In this document: piece after piece, positions 7,772 through 16,278 of the stretch
Layout: each line of letters begins with the position of its first letter
Numbering within the stretch: position 1 is the first letter of the stretch
From: an uncultured Lachnospiraceae bacterium
Lineage (GTDB): Bacteria; Bacillota; Clostridia; Lachnospirales; Lachnospiraceae
Assembly (NCBI GenBank): GCA_947644545.1
Contig: CANRZW010000010.1
Span: 1-64,000, forward strand
Length of the DNA: 64,000 bases
Direction of reading: 5' to 3'
Position numbers and translations under genes: made by a program
The notes under the pieces: generated by a model
Database searches by the model: none
Seen by the model: only the letters and a program-made list of their open reading frames with translations
What the model was told of the DNA's origin: nothing

Positions 7772-10117
7772 ATGAAATTTAACAATGGCTGCTGGCTGTT
7801 CAAGGAAGGAACGGTCTGCTTTTCACCGCATGAGGTCTACTATACGAAAGTGACGGACACGGAAGTGACCTTATGCGCACCCACCCATCCGATCACCCAT
7901 CGCGGCGATACGCTTGGCTTTATCAATCTCAATGTCCGCATCTCCTCCCCCATGCCGGATGTTCTGCGCGTGCAGACTGACCATCACATGGGCCGGCTTC
8001 TGCGCACACCTTCTTTCGACCTGAAACTGGATGATCCGCAGAAGCTGCAGGTGGAGGACACGGAGGAATCTATCACGATCACCAGCGGCAGTTTATCGCT
8101 TGTGATCACGAAGAATCCCTGGTCCATGACCTATAAGAGCGGCGGCAAAGTGCTGACCGAGAGCGGCAGGAGAGACCTTGCCCTGATGAAGACCGCCTAC
8201 AAGGGCGATTTCTATGAGGTAAACGGTGATCTGGAAGACACTTATATGCGGGAACAGCTCGGTATCGGCGTGGGCGAACTGTTATACGGCACCGGCGAAC
8301 GCTTCACCCCTTTTGTGAAGAACGGACAGAGCGTGGAAATCTACAATGAAGACGGCGGAACCAGTACGGAACAGGCCTACAAAAACATTCCCTTCTTCCT
8401 TTCCAATAAGGGATACGGCGTTCTGGTCAACCATCCTGAGCGCGTCTCTCTGGAGTTCGGTACGGAGAATGTAACCAAGACTTCCTTCTGCGTGAAGGGC
8501 GGCAGTCTGGATTATTTCTTCTTCAACGGCCCCACCATGAAGGACGTGCTCACAAGATACACGGACCTCTCAGGCAAACCTGCTCTGCCGGCGCCCTGGA
8601 CCTTCGGCCTGTGGCTCTCCACCTCCTTCACGACCAATTATGATGAAGAGACGGTGATGAGCTTTATCGACGGTATGCTGGACCGCGGCATTCCGCTGCG
8701 TACCTTCCACTTTGACTGCTTCTGGATGAAGGCCTTCCACTGGTCCGATTTCGTCTGGGATGAGAAGGTATTTCCCGATCCTGCAGGCATGTTGTCGAGG
8801 ATCAAAGCCAAGGGCCTGAACATCTGTGTGTGGATCAATCCCTACATTGGCCAGGAATCTGTTCTGTTTGCAGAAGGAAAAGAAAACGGCTATTTCGTGA
8901 AACGGCCAAACGGCGACGTATGGCAGTGGGATATGTGGCAGCCGGGCATGGCGCTGGTGGATTTCACCAACCCGGAGGCATGTAAATGGTATCAGGACAA
9001 GCTGGAAGCGCTGCTTGACATGGGCGTGGACTGCTTTAAGACGGACTTCGGCGAGCGGATCCCGGTCAACTGTGTCTACCATGACGGCTCTGACCCGGAG
9101 AAGATGCACAACTTCTATACGTATCTGTATAACAAGACGGTCTTTGACCTGCTGGAGCGCAAACGCGGCAAAGGCGAAGCCGTGCTGTTCGCCCGCTCCG
9201 CCACCGTGGGCGGCCAGAAATTCCCCGTACACTGGGGTGGAGACTGCTGGTCCGACTATGTATCCATGGAGGAAAGCCTGCGCGGCGGCTTATCGCTTCT
9301 GATGTCCGGTTTCGGCTTCTGGGCGCACGATATCGGCGGTTTCGAGCAGACTTCTACGGCAGACGTGTATAAGCGCTGGGTCGCTTTCGGCCTGCTGTCT
9401 TCCCACAGCCGTCTCCACGGAAGCCAGTCTTACCGCGTGCCATGGCTGTATGATGACGAAGCAGTAGATGTGGTGAGAGCCTTTACCAGACTGAAAGCCT
9501 CCCTGATGCCTTACCTGTACAAGACTTCTATTGACACCTCCCGTTCCGGCATACCGACCATGCGCAGTATGGTACTGGAATTCACGCAGGACCGGAACTG
9601 TCAGTATCTGGATAAGCAGTATATGCTGGGCGACAACCTGTTGGTAGCGCCGATCTTCAACGATGAGAGCCTCGGCTCCTTCTACCTGCCTGCGGGCGTT
9701 TGGACGGACTTCTTTACCGGAGAGGTGACAGGAGGCGGCGCCTGGGTCGAGAAGACTTATGATTATCTGCATCTGCCGCTGATGGTACGTGAGAATTCCA
9801 TCGTGGCCATGGGCGCCTGCGATGACAAGCCGGACTATGACTATGCCGACGGCGTAGAGTTGCGGGTCTATGCACTTACAGATGGTCAGGAGTGCTCCAC
9901 CACAGTGTATGATATGCAGCAGACTATAGATCTGCAGGTCAGCATCGTCAAGAACGGCGGCTCGATTACGATCAATGCCAAAAGAAACGGTGGCAAGCCT
10001 TATACGGTACGGCTTGTCAATGTGAAGGCGGCAGACGCTTCCGGCGCATCGATTGTGATTGACGGAAACGATACGGTACTGACACCGGAGAATGATACAG
10101 TCACTGTAACACTGTAG
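7772..10117 (+). CDS. yicI: GH31 alpha-xylosidase (YicI type)
   Basis: Cytoplasmic alpha-xylosidase that removes alpha-1,6-linked xylose from isoprimeverose or xyloglucan oligosaccharides. The length, 781 aa, suits the family. The catalytic nucleophile is Asp425 in KTDFGERIP and the acid/base is Asp491 in HWGGDCWSDY. Their 66-residue spacing equals that of E. coli YicI (D416/D482), and ESLRGGLSL follows as in YicI. The N-terminus MKFNNGCW matches MKISDGNW of YicI, so I start at 7772, which has a GAGAGG SD, and not at ORF-track ATG 7751. No signal peptide is present. It is transcribed divergently from the kinase gene of the locus. Confidence 0.95.
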   Translation: MKFNNGCWLFKEGTVCFSPHEVYYTKVTDTEVTLCAPTHPITHRGDTLGFINLNVRISSPMPDVLRVQTDHHMGRLLRTPSFDLKLDDPQKLQVEDTEESITITSGSLSLVITKNPWSMTYKSGGKVLTESGRRDLALMKTAYKGDFYEVNGDLEDTYMREQLGIGVGELLYGTGERFTPFVKNGQSVEIYNEDGGTSTEQAYKNIPFFLSNKGYGVLVNHPERVSLEFGTENVTKTSFCVKGGSLDYFFFNGPTMKDVLTRYTDLSGKPALPAPWTFGLWLSTSFTTNYDEETVMSFIDGMLDRGIPLRTFHFDCFWMKAFHWSDFVWDEKVFPDPAGMLSRIKAKGLNICVWINPYIGQESVLFAEGKENGYFVKRPNGDVWQWDMWQPGMALVDFTNPEACKWYQDKLEALLDMGVDCFKTDFGERIPVNCVYHDGSDPEKMHNFYTYLYNKTVFDLLERKRGKGEAVLFARSATVGGQKFPVHWGGDCWSDYVSMEESLRGGLSLLMSGFGFWAHDIGGFEQTSTADVYKRWVAFGLLSSHSRLHGSQSYRVPWLYDDEAVDVVRAFTRLKASLMPYLYKTSIDTSRSGIPTMRSMVLEFTQDRNCQYLDKQYMLGDNLLVAPIFNDESLGSFYLPAGVWTDFFTGEVTGGGAWVEKTYDYLHLPLMVRENSIVAMGACDDKPDYDYADGVELRVYALTDGQECSTTVYDMQQTIDLQVSIVKNGGSITINAKRNGGKPYTVRLVNVKAADASGASIVIDGNDTVLTPENDTVTVTL

Positions 10118-10130
10118 CGTACATCATAAT

Positions 10131-10172
10131 ACAGGACAGAGCCACACGAAAAGCTCTGTCCTGTCACTTTTT
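10131..10172. terminator. Bidirectional terminator after yicI
   Basis: A perfect 12-bp stem, ACAGGACAGAGC and GCTCTGTCCTGT, is followed by CACTTTTT. It lies between the yicI stop and the stop of the convergent ABC permease gene. Confidence 0.88.
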
Positions 10173-10182
10173 CCCCGGGTCC

Positions 10183-12117
10183 TTACAGCCCTTTCAGACA
10201 CTTCACACGCTTCACCGTCTGGCCGGCCGAATCCCGGTAATACACCGTATATTCTTTGTTCCGATCTTTGCTGTTAAGCTGCTCGTCCACGCAAAGCTCC
10301 TCCATGTAAAGCTGCTTCGCCAGCTCCTCGATCTGCTGCGGATCGGTAATAGTCTGCTGCCTTTCCAGATAGCGTACATGATAGAGAAGCCCTTCTTTTA
10401 TCAAATATCTGTCCTCCACGATCCTCACGATCTCATAGTCTTCCATTCTCTTCCGCGCCGCAATGCCATAGTGCGATAATACCCGCAAAGTTTTGGAAAA
10501 ATCAGGGTAGATATAACCGGATACATCCCCCTGGTTCTTAGTCGAAACGAAGTCCAGCCGCCCCAAGGGTGTCCGCAGCCGGATCTGTGCAAAAGTCAAT
10601 TCTTCCAGATCTTCCTGGTACGCCGCAAGCAGCTCCTGCCGCTCCTGTTCATTCAGGTCCAGCGTATACTGCTCTGCCCCATTGGTCCACTGCACCTCAT
10701 AGTACTTGGTGCTGTCCATCCGCAGCGCGGAATACGTCCCCTGCTTAAACTCTTTCCTCGCAAAAATCTCGTCGAAAGCTGCCAGCGCATGGCCGGGCAG
10801 CCAGTACCTGCAATATTTGCTGCCGCCCTCCAATTCATACTTGACCAGCAGCTCATAGGAATCCCCTTCTCTGTCCCTTTCTTCACACACAAGCTGCATC
10901 CATTCATAAACATCGGACAGCGCCTCGCCCTCTATCTTCATCTGCGCCAGCAAAACCTCGCTGTCACCGCCGCTGGCAAGCGCCGGAATCGCCACCGCCA
11001 TCGACCGGATCTCCTCCCGGAGTGGCATTTCCCCACTCCTGCCGCCTGATACGGCAATCAGAACGAGAACCATAAACAGGACGCCGATCTCTGCCAGCAG
11101 ATGCCATTTGGACGAAATGAATTTCTTCGCGTCAAAAGCCAGGATCATATTCAGCAGTCCATGCAGAACCGGCACGCCCAACATCACGGTGATTCCTGCA
11201 AGCGGCCTGGAAAATCCTCCAAATGTAAATCTCTGCAGACCGCTTACCAGCCAAAGTCCCGCCAGCACCAGACAACTATATCGCACAAACCATTCTGCCA
11301 GCCGGAAGGTGAACATACTGCTCGTTCGTTCCGCCGGACGGATACAGAAGATCACAAGATTAAAGAGCGACAGCCAAATTGCACCGCCTGCCAGCGCAAT
11401 GATATACGGCTGATGTTCCTCCATAAGCCATAAGGCGCCATCCGCATATTCCTGCACGCCCGATGCCCTCGACAGCAGGGAAAGCGGCGACAGATATGCC
11501 TTCAGGCACTCCAGAAGTTCAGCCCGGTAAAAGGAAGGTGACATTACCCCAAACAGCTTCTCAACCAGGCGAAGTCCCACTCCCGGTCCCGCCAGAAACA
11601 ATACAAACAGCCCGATCCGGTATCCGGCATTCTGCGCCAAAAGGCAGGCCAGCATGGACAGGCCCATCACAAACACGAATCCCAACACCGGCACAAGACA
11701 TCCCATCCACACGGAAGCTAGGCTCTCCTCATAGCGGCTGTATCCCATGGCGAGCGAGATCCGGAAGAAGAGCAGCCTGCACAGCGTAAACGGCAGAGCA
11801 AAAATAAACAGGTTATTGAGCCATCCCGCCGCAAACAACTGCTGCCTGGTAAAAGGCAGGCCAAAATATAAGTCTGCTGCCGGTTCAAAGCGCAGGAATC
11901 GAAATGTGCCTGCCCCCATCAGGATTCCAGCCAATACCATGACCGCAAAAAAGGAAGTATTGCCCGGTCCCACATAGAGACTGCGTACTTCCCCTGTCGG
12001 AATCGTCGTCTTCATGGAAAACACGAGGCATAACATCCCCATGCCGTACCAGAGCGCCGCGATTATTCCTCTTTTACTCTTCAAGTCTTCCCACAAAAGA
12101 CCGGTAAATCTCTTCAT
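10183..12117 (-). CDS. ABC-2 type transporter permease
   Basis: Membrane subunit of an exporter-like ABC system, about 644 aa. The N-terminal half has several transmembrane helices (GIIAALWYGMGMLCLVFSM, FFAVMVLAGILMGAGTFRFL and others). After the last hydrophobic helix (EIGVLFMVLVLIAVSGG), a large soluble C-terminal domain of some 270 residues follows, probably extracytoplasmic. The start is taken at MKRFTGLLWEDL, which has AAAAGGA 9 nt upstream; the longer ORF begins at 12162 inside the ATPase gene. It lies 26 bp after the cognate ATPase gene. The layout resembles YtrBC-like systems, and the substrate is unknown. Confidence 0.82.
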   Translation of the reverse strand: MKRFTGLLWEDLKSKRGIIAALWYGMGMLCLVFSMKTTIPTGEVRSLYVGPGNTSFFAVMVLAGILMGAGTFRFLRFEPAADLYFGLPFTRQQLFAAGWLNNLFIFALPFTLCRLLFFRISLAMGYSRYEESLASVWMGCLVPVLGFVFVMGLSMLACLLAQNAGYRIGLFVLFLAGPGVGLRLVEKLFGVMSPSFYRAELLECLKAYLSPLSLLSRASGVQEYADGALWLMEEHQPYIIALAGGAIWLSLFNLVIFCIRPAERTSSMFTFRLAEWFVRYSCLVLAGLWLVSGLQRFTFGGFSRPLAGITVMLGVPVLHGLLNMILAFDAKKFISSKWHLLAEIGVLFMVLVLIAVSGGRSGEMPLREEIRSMAVAIPALASGGDSEVLLAQMKIEGEALSDVYEWMQLVCEERDREGDSYELLVKYELEGGSKYCRYWLPGHALAAFDEIFARKEFKQGTYSALRMDSTKYYEVQWTNGAEQYTLDLNEQERQELLAAYQEDLEELTFAQIRLRTPLGRLDFVSTKNQGDVSGYIYPDFSKTLRVLSHYGIAARKRMEDYEIVRIVEDRYLIKEGLLYHVRYLERQQTITDPQQIEELAKQLYMEELCVDEQLNSKDRNKEYTVYYRDSAGQTVKRVKCLKGL

Positions 12118-12143
12118 TTTGTCCATTCCTTTTCTGCACCGCT

Positions 12144-12788
12144 TCACAGCAGTTGACTCCATTCCTCCTGCGTAAGGATCCTGCCGCGATGCAGATATCC
12201 CTTCCTCCCACAGATCCTGTCAAGCTCCTCCAGATAATGTGATACGATCAGGATCGTCAATTTTCTTCCTTCCGCTGCGCTAAGCAAAAGATCGTTCACC
12301 ACCCTGCGGATCTGTGGATCCAGTCCGTCAAACACCTCATCACACAGCAGATATTTGGTGTTGCTACAGATTGCCGCCGCGATAAATGCCTGCTTCTTCA
12401 TGCCCTTTGAGAAGGAGTCCAACAGCGCATTCTCATCCAGCCCGAACGTCTCCAGAAGACCGCGGTAATCTTCCATCGAAAACCCTTCATAGAAATTCCT
12501 GTAGAAATTCCCGATGGTCAGAGGCGTGGCATTCCTGTCATAATACTGCCTGTCCGGCATATAGAAAACTTCCCGTTTCGCCGCCACCGCCGAAGCTTTT
12601 CTCCCGTCGATCCTGATCTCTCCCGCATCCGCCCGGTAGACACCGGCGATCAGGCGAAGAAGCGTACTCTTACCGGCGCCGTTCTCACCCACCAGTCCGT
12701 ATACTGTACCGCCCGGAATCTCCAAAGACACCTGGTCCAGACATACAAAGTTCCCGAACCGCTTGCTGATATTACAGATCTCAATCAT
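12144..12788 (-). CDS. ABC transporter ATP-binding protein
   Basis: Short single-domain ATPase of 214 aa. Walker A is GENGAGKST, the signature region is SFSKGMKKQAF (a degenerate LSGGQ, common in ABC-2 exporter ATPases), Walker B is YLLCDEVFDGLD and the switch His is in LIVSHYLEEL. It pairs with the ABC-2 permease immediately downstream. The pair may export a peptide or lipid-linked compound, or act in envelope stress, as proposed for YtrB-like systems; the sequence does not settle this. Confidence 0.92.
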   Translation of the reverse strand: MIEICNISKRFGNFVCLDQVSLEIPGGTVYGLVGENGAGKSTLLRLIAGVYRADAGEIRIDGRKASAVAAKREVFYMPDRQYYDRNATPLTIGNFYRNFYEGFSMEDYRGLLETFGLDENALLDSFSKGMKKQAFIAAAICSNTKYLLCDEVFDGLDPQIRRVVNDLLLSAAEGRKLTILIVSHYLEELDRICGRKGYLHRGRILTQEEWSQLL

Positions 12789-12859
12789 ATTCCGTCCTCA
12801 CCGCCGCATCTGCAGCCTTTAACCCCTGCCGGCTTCCACACAAACACGGCATACCGTAT

Positions 12860-14473
12860 TTATAATGCCTCAAGCACGCCCTTAATTCCCTTTTCCTCAT
12901 AGATCTGCTTGTAGAGCGCGACCTCGTCCCGGATCAATTCATCGATCACCTGCATGCCCAGAAGCTCCACCGGCGCCTTGTCATCAGTCATGATGTAATC
13001 TCCCGCCTCATAGGCTGTCAGCTGCCCGTCCACGGTTTCCATCATCCCGGCCAGATCTTTTGCCGCGATCTCCTTCCGATGGGCTGTCAGATTGTCGAGC
13101 ATCCGCGGATTGTCAGAAGCAAAAAGCTCTCTGTTGGTGGACCCCTTTACATCCACTGTATATACCTCGCCGAACACACTGCTGATCGTGTCCGCCAGAT
13201 GCTCATTGATGCTGCCCTCGCCGCTGCCGCGCATGTTCATATTGACCACCATCACGCCATTCTCTGACAGGCGCTCCTTCACCAGTGTGAAGAATTCCAC
13301 CGAAGACATCTGAAACGGAATGGTAATATCCTGATAAGCGTCCACCATGATCACATCATATGTATCATCAATAGCGTTCAGATACGCTCTGCCGTCATAA
13401 GTCGTCACCGGCACATCTTCCGGCAGTTCAAAATGCTCCCTGGCCAGTGCGGTAATCTTTGCATCAATCTCTACCCCTTCGATCTCCATATCCCCGAAAT
13501 AATTTCGGCACTGCGTCGCATAAGTCCCGGTTCCCATACCCAGGATAAGCGTCCTGCAATCACCCGGATCTTCCTGCTCCGTCATCAGCGGCGCCGCCAT
13601 GGCATAGTCATAGTACATTCCGGTCAGTCCTTCCTCCTTCACCAGCAAAGACTGCACACCGAACAAAACATTTGTCGATAATATGACAACTCTGTCATTC
13701 TCTTTCACCTGCAGATAATTATAGATGGACTCTCCCTCGTAAGTCAGGCCGCTCTCCCAAAATGCAAAGCTGCCCGACTTCCCCAGAAAACAACACCCCA
13801 CAAACAGAACTGCCGCCACGGCTCCCTTCACTGCCCCTTTTCTGCCGCTCACAAAATAAATCAGGGAAAGCGCCAGCAGAATTCCCGCAAAGATCAGGAA
13901 CGTGATCGACGTCCCCACCGCCGGGATAGAAATAAACGTAGGCACAAAGGTTCCGATAATACTGCCGATTGTATTCGCGGCATTCAGCATCCCCACCGTC
14001 TTGCCGCTGTCCGCCAGACTGTCCACAGAATACTTTGCCAGAGAGGGCGTCACGGTCCCCAGCAAAAACAGCGGAAACACAAAGACGACCATACAGGCCG
14101 CAAATGCCGCCCAGATCAGGAAATTCGTATTGACCGTAAAGATCAGCACCGCCGAAATTCCCAGAATAATATACTTCCCCACGACCGGAATGGCCGCGAT
14201 CCAGATCGCCGCAATCAGAATCCGGCCATACAGCCTGTCCGGATCAGGATTCTTGTCCGCACTGCGCCCGCCGTAAATGTTCCCCAGCGCCATGGCAATC
14301 ATGATCGTTCCGATAATGATCGTCCACACGATCTGTGAAGAACTGAAATAAGGCGCCAGAAGCCTGCTGGCGCCCAGCTCTACCGCCATCACCGACATCC
14401 CCGCAAAGAATTCCGTCAGATACAGAAATAATTTATTGTTTAATACAGGCGTTATGTTCTTCTTTATATCCAT
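12860..14473 (-). CDS. Membrane-bound spermidine-synthase-like protein
   Basis: Fusion of an N-terminal membrane domain with a C-terminal spermidine-synthase fold. The first half, about 230 residues, has seven or more hydrophobic helices (IVWTIIIGTIMIAMALGNIY, FAACMVVFVFPLFLLGTV). The C-terminal part has the nucleotide-binding glycine motif LILGMGTGTYATQ, the acidic residue in IEGVEIDAKI, and MVDAYQDITIPFQMSS where SpeE has its catalytic Asp region. Such fusions are common in Lachnospiraceae, but their aminopropyltransferase activity is unproven. It is monocistronic or cotranscribed from the SipL-like side; the leader includes a GC-rich hairpin at about 14529-14544. Confidence 0.8.
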   Translation of the reverse strand: MDIKKNITPVLNNKLFLYLTEFFAGMSVMAVELGASRLLAPYFSSSQIVWTIIIGTIMIAMALGNIYGGRSADKNPDPDRLYGRILIAAIWIAAIPVVGKYIILGISAVLIFTVNTNFLIWAAFAACMVVFVFPLFLLGTVTPSLAKYSVDSLADSGKTVGMLNAANTIGSIIGTFVPTFISIPAVGTSITFLIFAGILLALSLIYFVSGRKGAVKGAVAAVLFVGCCFLGKSGSFAFWESGLTYEGESIYNYLQVKENDRVVILSTNVLFGVQSLLVKEEGLTGMYYDYAMAAPLMTEQEDPGDCRTLILGMGTGTYATQCRNYFGDMEIEGVEIDAKITALAREHFELPEDVPVTTYDGRAYLNAIDDTYDVIMVDAYQDITIPFQMSSVEFFTLVKERLSENGVMVVNMNMRGSGEGSINEHLADTISSVFGEVYTVDVKGSTNRELFASDNPRMLDNLTAHRKEIAAKDLAGMMETVDGQLTAYEAGDYIMTDDKAPVELLGMQVIDELIRDEVALYKQIYEEKGIKGVLEAL

Positions 14474-14653
14474 TCCTTACTTCCATTCCTTCCTTACTCC
14501 TGTGTATTCTCCCCGGCCGATCCCGGGCACCCCGAAAACGGGGCCGCACCTCTACAAGCCCCGTCTTCCAGTATATACAATTTCTAATCCCTTTTCCACG
14601 AAAATATTTATAAATTTCACCGATAACCGGCGCCCGGGCCAATAGCAAAGCGC

Positions 14654-16210
14654 CTACACGCTCCCTTTCACCACCAGAATCTTATCCCCTGCATTGATCT
14701 CCTCCGTCACCAGCTCATTGACCTCCTTCAGCTGAGAAATCGTCACATAATACCGCTTACCGATATCCCACAGCGTATCATTCGGCCCGGCAATATAGAT
14801 CACCATTCCCGGCAGTTCACTGAGCTTATTCAGATCCAGCTCCTCCACCTTGATATCCGTGATCAGATTGCTTTTCTGCACTGCAAACACGATCACCTTA
14901 AACAACAAAGCCGCCTTTACGTCCAGTTCGTCACTGTCAAGCATCGTCACTGTCAGCTGCTCGATGCTGCAGCGCAGCTTAAAGATACTGGTTGGCGTGA
15001 TATTCTCGGCCTCGATCACGTACTGGAAGGGCAATACATTGCGTGAAGAGTAAATCGATTTGGACCCGTTACCGCACAGATACAGCGTAACTATCGTCAA
15101 GGTTCCCGTGATCGCGATTCCATTCTCCACGATCGCCTGTTCCTCAATCTGGATCTCCCCCTCCGAATGGATCAGCTGATACATGGACATCTCCGGATTC
15201 TGGATCTTGGCGTGCTCCGCAATCTTACACTTGCCGCTGCCGCAAAGCAGCAGACTTTTCAGCTGTACCTCCGTCGTCAGCGCCTCGATTTCCTTCTCCA
15301 CGCCGTAGATATCAGAAAGTACCTCCATGTTTTCTTCCTCGTACAGATGGATATCCAGATCCAGCACCGGTTCCACGCAGAAGACCCTCTCCTCCCCGTC
15401 GAAATCCTGCCGCACCTCCACATTGCACTGCCCAAGGCTGTAACGGATGTCCGGTATCATGTTTTCCCGGCAGCCATGACACTCGATGATCCCGCTGAAA
15501 GGCACCGTATTCTCATACCACAGCGTTCTGTCATTATCCCCTTCCCCTTCGTACAGGAAAAAGGCTCTCATCTCGCCCTGGATCGATATCTTCTCATCCA
15601 GCGCCTTAAATTCCACATGGTCAAAAGTGATATGATGCCAGATTGTCTGGAACACATTTGGCAGATTGCCCGACAGCTCCATCTCCTCTTTTAACCGGAA
15701 AATATCCTTCTTCTGCAACACAAGCTCCGCCATGGGATAAGTACGCTTGCGGTATTCCACCGGCTCCTCATGGTAGATATCCACTGCCGTTTCCTGTTCA
15801 ATATGCTCTTCCAGTTCCAGACCAAAGGAGACTACTGCCTGCACGCTGATCTTTCTGGAATTGATCAGACCCACTGTCAGATCCTCGATCGTCCAGTCCG
15901 TCAGAATAATGTCGCCGCCGGAAACGCCTTCCATATTGACCCGTTCTTCAAACGGAAGCACCGACTCCATGCTGGCACAGGTACCCTCCATATCCGTCAG
16001 ATACAGGATCGACACCACCAGCTTACCCCTTAAATTCACCACATTTTCCCCGCCACGGATCTCCTCCATGATGATCTCGCCCTTGCTGTTAAGCAGGTGA
16101 CTGGCGTCAGGCTTGTTATCTGAAATATTCACATCTTCTTCCAATACCATCTGGGTGCCGGCTCTGCTGCTGATCCGATCCATATGTATCTTCTTTTTTA
16201 CTAATTCCAC
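14654..16210 (-). CDS. sipL: SipL-like spore coat morphogenesis protein (SPOCS/DUF3794 and LysM)
   Basis: Probable homologue of Clostridioides difficile SipL, which binds SpoIVA at the forespore surface to anchor the coat. The length, 518 aa, is close to SipL. Repeated DUF3794/SPOCS units are visible (for example DASHLLNSKGEIIMEEI near residue 35 and MYQLIHSEGEIQIEEQAI near residue 345). A C-terminal LysM domain spans about residues 470-515 (YIAGPNDTLWDIGKRYYVTI). The start is GTG 16210; its SD GGAGG lies in the 3' arm of a strong hairpin, so translation may be gated by that structure. The gene follows the GH120 operon but has no obvious functional link to it. Confidence 0.85.
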   Translation of the reverse strand: MELVKKKIHMDRISSRAGTQMVLEEDVNISDNKPDASHLLNSKGEIIMEEIRGGENVVNLRGKLVVSILYLTDMEGTCASMESVLPFEERVNMEGVSGGDIILTDWTIEDLTVGLINSRKISVQAVVSFGLELEEHIEQETAVDIYHEEPVEYRKRTYPMAELVLQKKDIFRLKEEMELSGNLPNVFQTIWHHITFDHVEFKALDEKISIQGEMRAFFLYEGEGDNDRTLWYENTVPFSGIIECHGCRENMIPDIRYSLGQCNVEVRQDFDGEERVFCVEPVLDLDIHLYEEENMEVLSDIYGVEKEIEALTTEVQLKSLLLCGSGKCKIAEHAKIQNPEMSMYQLIHSEGEIQIEEQAIVENGIAITGTLTIVTLYLCGNGSKSIYSSRNVLPFQYVIEAENITPTSIFKLRCSIEQLTVTMLDSDELDVKAALLFKVIVFAVQKSNLITDIKVEELDLNKLSELPGMVIYIAGPNDTLWDIGKRYYVTISQLKEVNELVTEEINAGDKILVVKGSV

Positions 16211-16216
16211 AAAAAT

Positions 16217-16262
16217 AAACCTCCATGCGTATACTTAATTAAAGTATATGCCGCATGGAGGT
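16217..16262 (-). terminator. Hairpin: terminator of the GH120 operon that also contains the sipL SD
   Basis: Inverted arms ACCTCCATGCG and CGCATGGAGGT, with inner ATACTT/AAGTAT, form a long stem followed on the minus strand by TTTATTTTTG. It looks like the intrinsic terminator of the upstream beta-xylosidase genes. The 3' arm also contains GGAGG, the only SD for the GTG start of the SipL-like gene, so the same structure could occlude that start in readthrough RNA. Confidence 0.72.
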
Positions 16263-16278
16263 CATACATACCACTTTC

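Noticed and set aside
14529-14544. GC hairpin CCCCG-AAAA-CGGGG upstream of the spermidine-synthase-like gene as a terminator for sipL
   Set aside because: No T-run follows on either strand, so I do not call it a terminator.
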